From the NCBI RefSeq assembly GCF_037975245.1, contig NC_092566.1:11545501-11609500 (forward strand): DNA of 64,000 nucleotides, written 5' to 3'. The notes under the pieces are model-generated. The model did not search any database, was not told the origin of the DNA, and saw only the letters and a list, made by a program, of their open reading frames with translations. How positions within the stretch are numbered: the stretch's first letter is position 1; each line of letters starts with the position of its first letter. Source of the DNA: Apostichopus japonicus. Taxonomy: Eukaryota; Echinodermata; Holothuroidea; Aspidochirotida; Stichopodidae. This document shows positions 35,455 through 46,235 of the stretch, piece after piece. Both the position numbers and the translations under genes were made by a program.

Positions 35455-37060
35455 TCAACCCCCCCCCCATCGAAAGGATTCTCTCATTTCCTTCTTCCTG
35501 AATCTAGTCCGCCTGTCGGATTTGGCTAGGGAACGGATCCTCCGGAATTCCTTGGCAGCTTTGCAATGGCAATCACAATTGAGGGCTGGCCAAACTAGTT
35601 GTCTGGGGTCCGGTAGAGTAAAGGCTGGGAGGTCGAGTGGTATCAGCTTCAATGGAACATTTTTTTCCTTTAACAGGCTTTGTTGAAGGTGGGACACCAT
35701 GAGAAAGGGTGAGTGGCAAAGGTGTCACTAGGCTGGAGTCAGCTTGAAGGCCTATTTCTGTTTGGGGGTACCTGAAGTTGGTTCACCAAATTCCTCTTAG
35801 AGCTATACAATTCTGAGGGGCTGACTGTATAGTCTATGCCGTCTTGGCTTGGTTGATCGACTTTCACTCTGGTAAGTTGTTTCGTCTCCTGGCACATCAT
35901 TAGGAACAACCTTTCCTGAACAGGCTCCTTCCTTCGGTGTATCTGCATTATCAGGTGCGTCAGTAACTATCAGATCCACTGGTACTGTTATATTTCTTTC
36001 TAGCATTAATTCGTTGGTGAAAATCCTGTGGATTCGAAAACAGTGGACCTGTATGTCATGGTTAGGTACGGTAGCCATGTGCCCCAATCTCTTTGGTCTG
36101 AGGTCACAGCATCAAACATGTTCTCTAAGGTTCTATTAGATCTCTCTACCATGCCATCTGACTGCGGGTGAAAGGGAGTTGTTCTGGTTTTCTTAATGTC
36201 GACTAACTTTCAGATATTTCGAAATATGGCAGATTCAAACTGTCTTCCTTGGTCGGTGTGTAATTCTCTTGGTATTCCATACCTGAAGATAAATACTGAG
36301 ACTAGAATATCAGCTACCGTTTTTGCTTTCTGATCAGGCATAGGGAAAGCCCAAGTCCGTTTTGTAATATAGTCTGAGATAACCAGGATATGCTTGGTAC
36401 CCCTCTCTGAGATTGGTAGAGGACCCATTATGTCCATTGCACAGAGTTGCATTGGTGATCCTGCTGCATAGGTTTGATTCATTGGAGTTTTTGGCTTCTT
36501 GGGTACCCCTTTTATATATGGCTGAACATTGTAGGCAATTCTCGCAGTATAGCTCCACTGTCTTCTTGTAGCCACACCAGAAATATCTTCTTATGAATCG
36601 TCCCAACGTTTTCTTGAATCCAAAATGTGCTGCGAATCGGTGATCATGTACTAGGTACATGATTTCTTACTGGAGTCCTTTTGGGTACTACTAGTTGCCA
36701 CCAGATAGATACCATCCGTGCACAGAAATTCTCTGTACAGAACGTTTTGTCTGATTATGAGCTCCTCCCACTTCAACCAGTACTTTTTCAGAGTGCTACT
36801 TCCGATGGACACCATTTTTCAAGGGCGGCCTCTCTTTTTTTTTCCATCTGATGATTCCTCCGATATCTACATCTGGCAGTTGTAGTGTTTCAATTCTTCT
36901 TGGCTCCACCACTCCAGCCAAGACTGATACTGAGGTCCATCTGGATTCTTTGTACAGTTTATGTGTAAAGGTGACTTCTTGACAACTCTGAGGATAACCC
37001 GACGATAGTGGGCTTCGCTTGACGGATGATCCGTATTCTCCATGTGCACAGTGACTGTCA
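35455..37060 (-). pseudogene. Ty3/gypsy integrase relic
   Basis: On the minus strand, broken frames give a segment before the integrase (WEELIIRQNVLYREF), the HHCC zinc domain (HDHRFAAHFGFKKTLGRF with CENCLQC), then the rve core (LCAMDIMGPLP, ILVISDYITK, GIPRELHTDQGRQFES with D and D/E residues) and the C-terminal side (HPQSDGMVERSNRTLEN). The zinc domain and core are in different frames, and a TGA falls after FRNI, so it is inactive. RT and LTRs are not seen. It is truncated on the right by the 37061 direct repeat. Confidence 0.85.
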
Positions 37061-37293
37061 CGATTTCAATTACATATATACATTCATTTGCCTTTGTCGT
37101 TTACCTCCATTTCATTAACAAAAGTCTATTTAAAGTATCTCTTTCGAGATCCGGCTTTAGGAATCACAAATGATTTCGAGTTGGTTAGCATTATGTTTGA
37201 TCTCTAGAGCGGGGCAAATACGTCACCAAAACAGAACTAGTTTTGGATACAGGTGACAAGCGCCTACAGTGGAATTACGACCTTCCTTACCTG
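37061..37293. repeat. direct repeat, left copy
   Basis: About 230 bp closely matched by 37431-37662: CATTTGCCTTTGTCGTTTAC, GGAATCACAAATGATTTCGA and ACAGGTGACAAGCGCCTA. The two copies flank a tRNA-like sequence. Confidence 0.92.
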
Positions 37294-37321
37294 ATTCGAA
37301 CGCCTGGACATAGTACAATCA

Positions 37322-37393
37322 GCGTCAACAGCCTAGTGGTTAGGGTGTCCGCATATAAAGCGGGAGGCCCGGGTTCGAATCCCGGTGGAGGCT
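37322..37393 (+). repeat. tRNA-like sequence (degenerate tRNA or SINE head)
   Basis: A cloverleaf can be drawn: D arm with AGTGGTTAG, anticodon stem TCCGC/GCGGG around loop ATATAAA, perfect T stem CCGGG/CCCGG around TTCGAAT (B box). The acceptor stem pairs at only about 5 of 7 positions and the anticodon would be ATA. More likely a tRNA-derived repeat than a working gene. Confidence 0.55.
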
Positions 37394-37430
37394 GGAAGTT
37401 TTTTTCACTGCTCTGGATTTTCCAACTCAT

Positions 37431-37662
37431 TGCGATTTCAATTATATATATTTATTCATTTGCCTTTGTCGTTTACCTCCATTTCATTAACAAAAGTCTG
37501 AACTCTTTCGAGATCCGGCTTTAGGAATCACAAATGATTTCGAGTTGGTTAGCATTATGTTTGATCTCTAGAGCGGGGCAAATACGTCACCAAAACAGAA
37601 CTAGTATTGTTCTTTATACAGGTGACAAGCGCCTATACAGTGGAATTACGACCTTCCTTACC
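37431..37662. repeat. direct repeat, right copy
   Basis: Second copy of the 37061 repeat, differing by small indels (an internal stretch after AAAAGTCT is shortened, one insertion before ACAGGTGAC). Lies just upstream of the Penelope-like element. Confidence 0.92.
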
Positions 37663-37735
37663 TGTTTATATATATGGAAAATCGTAATGAATAAATTAGG
37701 TAAGTGATTGGAGGTAAAACAGCCAATGTTTGGTT

Positions 37736-37772
37736 TTTGCAGAGCTCTTGAGCAAAACTAGCTCTTCTTCAG
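37736..37772 (-). ncRNA. degenerate hammerhead-ribozyme-like motif
   Basis: Minus strand reads CTGAAGA (fits core CUGANGA), hairpin GAGC-TAGTTTT-GCTC, then AAGAGC where an active ribozyme has GAAA. Penelope-like elements are known to carry hammerheads near their ends. The altered second core box predicts no cleavage, and the motif is antisense to the RT. Confidence 0.3.
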
Positions 37773-37924
37773 TGCATGATCACCGAAAGTCACAAGGAAT
37801 AGCAGGAATTGAAACTATTTTATGGAGAAGAATGTCGGCATGGTTGTGAAGTCAAAGCGACTTACTGATTTCTGCTGGATTAAGCAGAAGTTTAAAAAAT
37901 CGGATTATTAATTCATGTCGGCTT

Positions 37925-39797
37925 CACTTGAATTAACGGCTGTACAATTAAGTTTTTGTCGCAAAACCATTCACAAACTTAGCCAGCAAATTGATTCCAA
38001 AACCAGAAAACTGCAGAAAGAACTCCCAAAGAACGAGTTCGATAGAAAGCTTGACTTCATCTCCAAACTACTGTATGCTTGAACCTCTCACATACCCTAG
38101 CTTCAAGACAGTTTCACAAATTGAAGAGGGATAATGTCACCCAAAGAGAGGTATTTAAGTTTTCTGGTGAAACCCAACTTGAAACCTCAAAAAGAAGCAG
38201 GTCTCGCAGATTCCGTCGCAAAGAGATACAGACCTCATGCAACACCACCAAAAGTGCAGTAGTTACCACTGAGTGCCAACTCTCGGTAGGAGGAAAAAAA
38301 CCTACTCTCCATAGGTCTAAAATTTTGCCCTAAACCACGGTAAGTTAACGCTCAGAAACTTTCTCTTGACCTAAATATGTTCTATTGACGCTTACGTCTC
38401 CGTGATTTTTTTTTGCCGACGAAAATGGCAATAACACCACGCAACAAGCCAACGACTTGCATTCCAATTTTAAGCCCAAAAGCTCGTGGAATCCGCACAA
38501 CGCCCATTGGGCGCCTCTTGAATAATTTATATCGGCAATTGAAGAGGATGTAAAACACAGACCTCGAGTCTTCCGCGACAATCTCAACAAAACTGAGAGA
38601 CAGACTATCAATGAACTCCGGAAGTGCGATGACATTGTCATCAAGCCAGCCGACAAGGGTTCTGCAATTGTCGCTATGGGCAAACAATTCTACAGAGAGG
38701 AAGCCAATTAACAGACTACTCGGCAACCGTCAACACTACGAACTCCTGGATTCTAATCCTACTAAAGAAATCACACAAAACGTGAAAAGAGTCATCCCAA
38801 AGATAGTCTCTATAACGGTTCCATTTACCGCAAGTAAGGCCAAAACCTCCTTGAAAACGACCCAAAACCTGGTCGCTTTTATTGTCTGCCCAAATTTCAC
38901 AAAGAAGGCAATCCCGGGAGGCCCATAATATCGGGTAATGGAACAGCGACTGAAAAACTTTCCAAATTCGTGGATCTTCTCATACAACCTCTTGTTTCGG
39001 CCCTACCGGCCTATGTGCAGGACACTATACGGATTTCATCCGGAAAATTGGGGAAATAAAATATCTTCCCCTACCTACTCTGTTACTTACCTTGGATGTG
39101 TCTTCGTTTTACACAAATTTCCCTATCGAAGAGGGCATTTCGGCCTGCACAAAAACATTCAAACCGAAACGTGGCAAAACCCCACGAAGAAGGAATTGGC
39201 CGAATTGATGCAACTAATCTTGACCAGCAATAATATGGTATTTGGTAACAAACACTACCTCCAAAGTCATGGCACCGCAATGGGTACCAACATGGCATCG
39301 TCTTTTGCCAACATCTTTATGGGAAACCTCGAGAAAGAATTTCTATCTCGACAAAACTTAAAACCACACACGTGGTTACGTTTTATTGACGATGTCTTCA
39401 TGATATGGACCCATGGCGAGGCAAATCTAAAGCTCTTCATTGATGACATAAACTTGTTTCTGATTTTTCTGGACATGACGTTCACTTCCTGGACACCACT
39501 GTGACCCTACAAAATGGTTCACTCATAACAGACTTGTTCAATAAACCCACGAACAAGCGCAACTACCTTTTACCAAGCAGTTGCCATCCACGTCACTGTT
39601 CCAGAAATATTCCGTACAGTCAAGCGTTTCGCATTCGACGCATTTGCTCCTCTGAAGTCGATTTTGATTCCCGCACTAAAGAACTTTCAAAACACCTTCT
39701 AAACAGAAAGTATTTTTGTGGTACTATTGAAAATGCCATTAAAAAGGCTAAAAGCAAACCCCGTACCGAAACATTGACGTACAAAACTCGTCAAACC
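37925..39797 (+). pseudogene. Penelope-like element, N-terminal and RT part
   Basis: Broken frames follow the Penelope order: NEFDRKLDFISKLLYA, then DIVIKPADKGSAIVAMGKQF, PKFHKEG and GRPIIS, YTNFPYRRG, HGTAMGTNMASSFANIFMG, the catalytic FIDDVFMIW, then LFNKPTNKRNYLL and IPYSQAFRIRRICS. Several frameshifts and stops separate these. It is interrupted at 39798 by a hAT element and continues at 41319 and 43144. Confidence 0.88.
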
Positions 39798-40071
39798 CAG
39801 GGGCGTAGCGAGCGGGGGGGTGTGGGGGGGTGTCACACCCCCCCAATAATTTGGTCGCTGTCGGCAAATTTTGGGTCTGTCGGCAAAAGGAGAAAAGGTG
39901 AAGAGAGCGGAAGGGGAAGAAAGAAGGAAAGCTGAATAGAGAAAAGGAGAACGGGAGCTTCTTCCGTGCCAAATTTGACATAAAATATGCACCAGATTGC
40001 ATCTAAGGACGTTTCAAAACTAAAAATTTTCCAAAGGGGAGGGGTAGACCCCCTACCCTTAGACCCCTCCC

Positions 40072-41089
40072 CACTGGCGGATCCAAGGGGGGCCATGGCC
40101 CCCCCCCCCAAAGGTGAGCCAAAAAGTGTTTCCGAACATCCGCTAAATCATATGATTGGAAATTAAAAAAATCGAGAGGAATAGCAGTGGTAGACTAGTC
40201 TAAACCTTTTCGTTTTCTGGTTTAAAATTAAATGCAGAGCTCCCAACTGACCCGCAATTCGCGGGAATTAGACCCGCATTCTAACACCCAAACCCGCTGA
40301 CCCGCACAAGCGTCCGAAAAAAAAAACGCATTGTAATTGTCAAGTATACATAAAAAATTTGCATAAAATCTTGACTTAGCAACCATCATTTCTTTAGCAT
40401 TTAGCATAATAGAGTATAGAACCTCCTTTACAGCATCATTTGAACCTCAAATTAGCCTATATTTCTTTTCATTGGGGCGAGCAGCGAACATTTTCATGCC
40501 ACGGGAAAGAATGAATTACCACCTACTATTCAATTTATTGATGTTACACACACAAAAATGCATATTTCTCAGAAAATTTTGGGTGACAAAAGTCTTTCTA
40601 AGTGCCACCATTTTACATGTAGGCATCACCAGGATTCCAAAAAAATTCAAAAGGGGGAGGGGGGACACCCCCTCCCCTTATACCCCTCCCCCAGGACGGC
40701 GATTCGTGGCATAGACCAGCATTTGCCTTCTCAAGAGTTGGGAGCTATGTAAATGTATGAGCATGAGGATTTACAGTTTAACACCATTTTGCAGTTACAG
40801 GCTGGTTGTAAGAAATTTATAACCTATGAGAAATCAAATTTCTTGAGAAAGATGATCTCAACTTTGTTTTATAAATATTTCAGAAAATTACACCTGGGAA
40901 ACATTTTTTTTAGAAGTAAATTAACATCACCATTGTACACTTTTGTCGCACCAAATTGCATCTGAGGGCATTCAGAAATAGAAAATTTTCCAAAGGGGAG
41001 GGGGGGCACCCCCTCCCCTTAAACCCCTCCCCCATATCACTCTAATGCCACTTTGGCCCTCCCAAACAAAGGCCCTGGATCCGCCAGTG
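40072..41089. mobile_element. hAT element b, nested in element a
   Basis: Perfect 14-bp inverted termini CACTGGCGGATCCA and TGGATCCGCCAGTG, with the 8-bp duplication CCCCTCCC (40064-40071, 41090-41097). Without it, the two tandem units of element a become adjacent, which confirms the boundaries. Confidence 0.92.
40235..40749. mobile_element. element c with 6-bp TAAATG duplication, nested in element b
   Basis: Termini CAGAGCTCCCAACT and AGTTGGGAGCTATG are inverted with one mismatch. TAAATG flanks both sides (40229-40234, 40750-40755). The left interior has GACCCGCAATTCGCGGG. Termini, GCGGG motif and 6-bp duplication resemble 33613-34606. Confidence 0.7.
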
Positions 41090-41318
41090 CCCCTCCCCCA
41101 TTTCAGTCACCACTTCCAGATCCGTCGGCAAATCAAATTTGACTTAAAATATGCACCAGATTGCATCTAAGGACGTTTCAAAACTAAAAAATTGCCAAAG
41201 GGGAGGGGGACACCCCCTCCTCTTAGACCCTTCCCCCATTTCCGTCACCACTTCCAGATCCGTCGGCAAATCAAATTCTCCACACCCCCCCAACAAAAAC
41301 CCCTTCGCTACGCCCCTG

Positions 41319-41376
41319 GTCAAACCAGTTCCAAAAATTCCACCCTGGTCTTCCTCCACTGGCTAATATCATTCAG
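41319..41376 (+). pseudogene. Penelope-like element, middle fragment
   Basis: A short stretch between the two hAT insertions encoding FHPGLPPLANII, the conserved HPxLP segment that follows the RT in this family. It is in frame with the GIY-YIG part once the second insertion and one target copy are ignored. Confidence 0.8.
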
Positions 41377-41885
41377 CAAGGGCGGCGGAAGCACTTTTAA
41401 TCTGGGGGGGGGGGGGGGCACCGACGTCGAAGGGCACTTTGCAGAAATTTGATTGGACTGATGCAGCCTGATATTTAGTACCCTTTATAACTCTTATTGT
41501 ATTATCTTATTTGCGTATATACATCACTCCATCAACGCCCCCCCCCCACCCTCAAGGCAAAAATGCATACTAGCACTGCAATATCCAATATGCAAATTGG
41601 GAAACAAGGAACAAGTTTTCTTTCGAGACAAAATGAGGTGAAATCATTATAAAGTCCCTGCACACGCGATCGATACATGCATGAAAGCAAATGAAATATG
41701 TCAAAATACGAAAGGATGGTGTAGGTTATGGGATATTAAAACTATACTCATTATTCATAGTAGGCTATAAACGGCTTCTGCTTATTAAAAAGTTACAATA
41801 TAATATAGCAATGCATTTTTGAAATGCATTAGAATTTTTTTTTTAAATTGAATATGCATAATGGCACTCACCAGAATGTTAGAAG

Positions 41886-42270
41886 CAGTTGCGGAGCTAG
41901 GGGTATTGACCAGGGGGTCGAGAATGGTCTGTAGGGGCGCTTTCGACACTATCTAAGTGGAGCGCCACCACAGGTTGGCGCGAAGCGTACAGAAATTTTA
42001 TGAGTGAAGATACTCCCTAGATCGCCGGAAATGACCCTTTCCGGCGGGCCTTGCTAATTTGCAGATAAACGAAGAATAAATAGGTGTCATCGCCATTTTG
42101 TCAGAAAATTACACCAACAGAACATGACAAATGTCAATAGGTAGATGAGAGCGCAATTAAAAAGTAAATAATCGCGAATAAGTGAAAAGTGGTAAAAAGC
42201 TGAAAAGCAGTCCATTTGAGTCCGTCAGGGGGGCATACGCCCCCCTGACTGTATGGACGCTCCGCCACTG
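41886..42270. mobile_element. MITE e, nested in hAT element d
   Basis: Termini CAGTTGCGGAGC and GCTCCGCCACTG. The flanks GTTAGAAG and GTTACAAA agree at 6 of 8 positions, a worn hAT duplication. Holds the GCGCCACCA/TTGGCGCGAAGCG hairpin that also occurs near 33685. Confidence 0.7.
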
Positions 42271-42338
42271 GTTACAAACTTTGTGGTAGTAACTTCCCGA
42301 AATATTTCATTCGACGTGGGTTTCGCTTTGTAAACTCT

Positions 42339-42614
42339 TTAGCGATGTCCCGTAAAAACTAATCCGTCCGTTCTTGCTTTATGGATATGAAGCATATTAT
42401 TATACCGTTTTTCACCAATTGTGCTCCGCAAGTATGTCTTTATCCGGCGTTGTACGGAGAAGGATTTCTCTCCGGAGGCTGCGCTCATTGGTGCCAGTAG
42501 GTATATGTGTATTAGGCAGAGAACATTCGGAATAGCCAGGCGAATGTCATTGTGGTCAGACAGGAGAGATACTAACAATTTTTTCCATTCGATATAGCTT
42601 TGAGTTTGACCCAC
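42339..42614 (-). pseudogene. hAT transposase C-terminal dimerisation domain fragment
   Basis: Reads MSAASGEKSFSVQRRIKTYL and RSTIGEKRYNNMLHIH, the hATC motif (usual form SSASCERSFS, KTYLRSTM, RLNxLALLxIH). The upstream catalytic core is missing, so the fragment is inactive. It belongs to hAT element d. Confidence 0.9.
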
Positions 42615-43143
42615 AGAAATTCATTAATAGTTCTAAATTAGGATTAGATCTCTTACTGAAATATCGCTGACCTAATAAGGTGATCAAGAGTACAACTTTT
42701 ATTTAGAAAAAGGGCACATTTTTTAACCTGAGGAAAAGTGGGGGGCACGTGCCCCTGTGCCCCCCCCCCCCGATTCCGCCGCCCTTGGTTGCAACTATAG
42801 CCAGTAATTGCCTTTGATACAACTGTAGCTAGTAAATGTTTATCGAAAAGGCTGTTTTGGAACTTGGAACGCCGATCGTGACAACAACAGGCAACAAAGT
42901 GCTGCAGCTCTATACATATAAAGTCTGTTAATCAACGATAGGCCCGGGCCTACAGTGCTACATACTGGCTACGCCCCTGATATTTCTAAATTAGGATTAG
43001 ATCTCTTACTGAAATATCGCTGACCTAGTAATAAGGTGATCAAGGGTACAATTTTTATGTAGAAAAAGGGCACATTTTTAACCTGAGGAAAAGTGGGGGG
43101 CACGTGCCCCCTATGCCCCCCCCCCCCGGTTCCGCCGCCCTTG

Positions 43144-43650
43144 TCATTCAGAAGAATTGCCACCTACTTCAAAACACCGAACGCTTGAAATCAGTTTTCT
43201 CAGAACTACCTGTCATCGCATTTAAAAGACCCAGTAACCTACGGGATATTTTAGTTCGGGCATCCTTTCAGGATGACATACCATTAGGGGAACACAAAAC
43301 AGAAACTACAGGATCATCGAACTGTAAACAATATTGCAAATCGTGTTTATACTTGTCGATTCGACTGGGGCCTTTCAGAGCAACCAAACCAAACGCACGT
43401 TCCAAATTCGGCATAAAATAAACTGCCTATCCAAAAATGTCATTTACCTCATCTACTGCAATATTTGCAACTTACAATACGTTGGAGAGTCACACAAATC
43501 TGTGACATCACCCACAGTGAACACTATACACCAACTCACATGGGATGTGAGATCGAATGCAATTTATAGATGCCATGTTTGCACAGAAGAACTGACGTAT
43601 TCTATGATCTTAAATACATTGCACGTATACGACCATTATGATATTTAACA
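43144..43650 (+). pseudogene. Penelope-like element, GIY-YIG endonuclease part
   Basis: Reads SELPVIAFKRPSNLRDILVRA, a Cys cluster (CKQYCKSC) and, after a frameshift near 43400, NVIYLIYCNICNLQYVGES, the family's GIY-YIG nuclease start. Reading frame decays after about 43560. The 3' end of the element was not located. Confidence 0.85.
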
Positions 43651-43659
43651 AGTGCAAGC

Positions 43660-46137
43660 TGGTAATCTATAATTGTTACAATATATGAAGTACTGATATT
43701 TGGTACGGTGTTAAACAAGCCAAGCAGGGTAGGCAGAGTATACGGACATATGTGTTAGGTATAATTAATAAATATAACTAGTCTTAGGATAACTATTGAG
43801 CTGAGTTTACGAGTATAAACAAATATTTATGGACACCTGTGTAAAGTAAACTATACATATGGTTAACTGCATGCAGTATTAGGTAAACTTCATCATTAGC
43901 ATAATTTTACTGTAATTCTTTCTTGGTAGAGAATTAAAGTTGCAAGAAATATAACTGTTTTCTATGTGTGAAAGGAAGTCAATCATGTAAACTCACAGAG
44001 ATTTAGAGCCAGCAGTTTTATTGTCCTGCTAGAACGAAAGCATGGATGCGGCTCGACCTAAGGAAGAAATACGACATGGATATGATAACACTACGTCATT
44101 GCAGTTAAAATCAACCAAATTGACATAACTAAAATAAAAATAATGCCGGCGGTACACTCCCCCTTTAAGTTCACACAAAAGAACTATATTGCATTTGATA
44201 AAAACAGTTTTTACCTAGGGTATTTTATACGCACCTATATGAGGTCTATAAGCTTTAAGTGTTTTGTCTGAGGTGGTGAAGCCCCGGACTCCATATTTTG
44301 TGAGGCAGATTCAGTAATCCCGGTCTTTATCAAATTCTGGATCCACCTCTCTGGCTCTTCCATACAAATGCCTTTACCTAAATCAATTGGAGAATTTTAG
44401 TATTACCCCCTCACTGATACACCTTTGATATCTTGTATACGCCACTGATTTATTCCCGGACTGTTCCTTCATAAAAGGCGGACACTACTACGTATCGTAT
44501 ACAACATCACCAGTGCAATGTTAGATAATTACTGCTTCCTTTTTGCGAGAGCATCTCTCCAGTCTAAAAAAGTGTTGGTACTAGATTTAATTTTGATCAT
44601 TCTGTGAAGAGCCCATGTAAATCATTTACATCCCAGTGGGCGTGGTATGCTCATTTGGATATTTATATGCAGGCCAATCACGCTTTAACACCAAAACATC
44701 ACCCACTGCTTATATGGTGTCAATTGGAGAACTATCTACTTACATATGTTTGTATGTAATATCCTGTAAAGTTCTTGAAGTCATTTGTTGCTCATGTTTC
44801 ACTGGACCACTGAATATAACCATCACAAAAGCGTTTTAATTTAGAGGATAGAATTGCACTTAGCGCAATGAATTTATATTCTCTTACGTAGCCAGTAATC
44901 TAGCCATTAACTTTGAGCAATCAAGATCATTTGAATCACTTTCCTGATCATTTACGTTGTTTTTACCTAAGATGAATTTGTAAAACGAAACTGAAATCTT
45001 CGGCTGCTTCAAAATAAGGGGCTCATTTCGGGAGCATGTCAGATTGCTGCAATTTTAATTGTTTGGATGATGTATAATAATTGTTTTGTTTTCTACCGGA
45101 TTCGAGCTGCATGGAACGCTGTCACACAAACAACCATCGTGACGTCATTCCGGTGGTAATGATGCATGCTCTAACATTTACTCTCTGCTTGCTCACGGCT
45201 GAAAACTCTTCAAACGCACCGAAACAGATTACAGAATATTTTATTATGTGTTTGTGTCATGTACAATGTTGTGGGTAGCTCATCTGATGAGGATACTCTG
45301 TTGTGTGATCCGTGGCAACCAAATACGTGTGTTAATTTCAGATTAAAAGATTCATCTTCGATGGATACGGTACCTACTGATGTCTTTAGTATCTACTGAC
45401 CAAAACAATTGCCGCTAAAGAGTCCTGGAGCCTTGTCCTGAACAGAGAACATTTGCGTCAAGGGAGTCCTTTTTGCTATACGAACATAGCGAATGGCAAA
45501 TCATATGCCAACGGAGGCTTCTTCGTGTAATTTTATAAAGTCTCTAAAATACTCATACTGTGAAGAACGAGAACATTTTCAATGACTTATCGTTAGGAAA
45601 ATTCGTCTGATTCGGAGTGGTGAATATTTTATTCCAAATTCCTATTTGCTGAAAGCCATATGGTTTAACAACGGAGATAAGATTTGTTTACTTCTGCATG
45701 CTACAGTGCAGAAAACAGCCTTGCAGCGCTTTTCACGGTCTCTCACTTTAAGTTTAAGCTCTGTGACTAATGAAACAATACACGAAAGTTTTGAAACAAC
45801 TATTTGTTTGACAAGGTCGCGCCTTTCAAATTAAAGTTAAAGTGCAAAAGCTTGCGCTGGTAAAAGAATGTTCTTTTCTTTTTCATTTTGGTTAGTTCCA
45901 TGCCTTTTTTTATAAAAAAGTTCAAAGTTCTCTTTAAAACTCGTCTTTCCGCATGATTTTGTCAGTTATTCGGCGACTCCATCAATCTGTAGAGGATGAG
46001 CTGAACCTATATATCTGTGTGGCATGATAACGGGAACATATTTGACCTACCTAAATAGTTTAGCTAGCGACGCATCGCGTTTCTTTCTCTGCATAATGAG
46101 TAACGTTGACAAAAACAATTCTCGTTTATTATTTCAG
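43660..46137. other. region upstream of the GPCR gene
   Basis: AT-rich. Only a hAT-like terminus ATACGCCACTG near 44435 was noticed. It should contain the non-coding 5' exon(s) and promoter of the GPCR gene, since a splice acceptor (tattatttcag) ends at 46137, but no donor could be singled out. Confidence 0.4.
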
Positions 46138-46235
46138 TTGACAAAGTGTTGAATACGTGGTTTATAGAACAAGTTCTCAATGAACGAACCTGCCAGTATA
46201 TTAAAAGGCACAGCGACTACAAATCTACTGCAACC

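Larger units (their letters stand above)
39798..41318. mobile_element. hAT element a, inserted in the Penelope element
   Basis: Inverted termini CAGGGGCGTAGCGA and TCGCTACGCCCCTG, with the 8-bp duplication GTCAAACC (39790-39797, 41319-41326). Internally it has two tandem units of about 130 bp (GCACCAGATTGCATCTAAGG, then CACTTCCAGATCCGTCGGC), now split by a second insertion. No transposase remains. Confidence 0.93.
41377..43143 (-). mobile_element. hAT element d with transposase C-terminus
   Basis: Inverted termini CAAGGGCGGCGGAA and TTCCGCCGCCCTTG, 8-bp duplication TCATTCAG (41369-41376, 43144-43151). Encodes a hAT transposase remnant on the minus strand and contains MITE e. The last about 165 bp of the right end occur twice (about 42625-42787 and 42980-43143). 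Confidence 0.92.

Noticed and set aside
37322-37393. Functional tRNA gene
   Set aside because: Acceptor stem pairs poorly, the implied anticodon ATA is unusual, and it sits between direct repeats among dead retroelements.
38345-38726. Minus-strand frames of 112 and 114 codons
   Set aside because: They are antisense to the Penelope RT N-terminal region.
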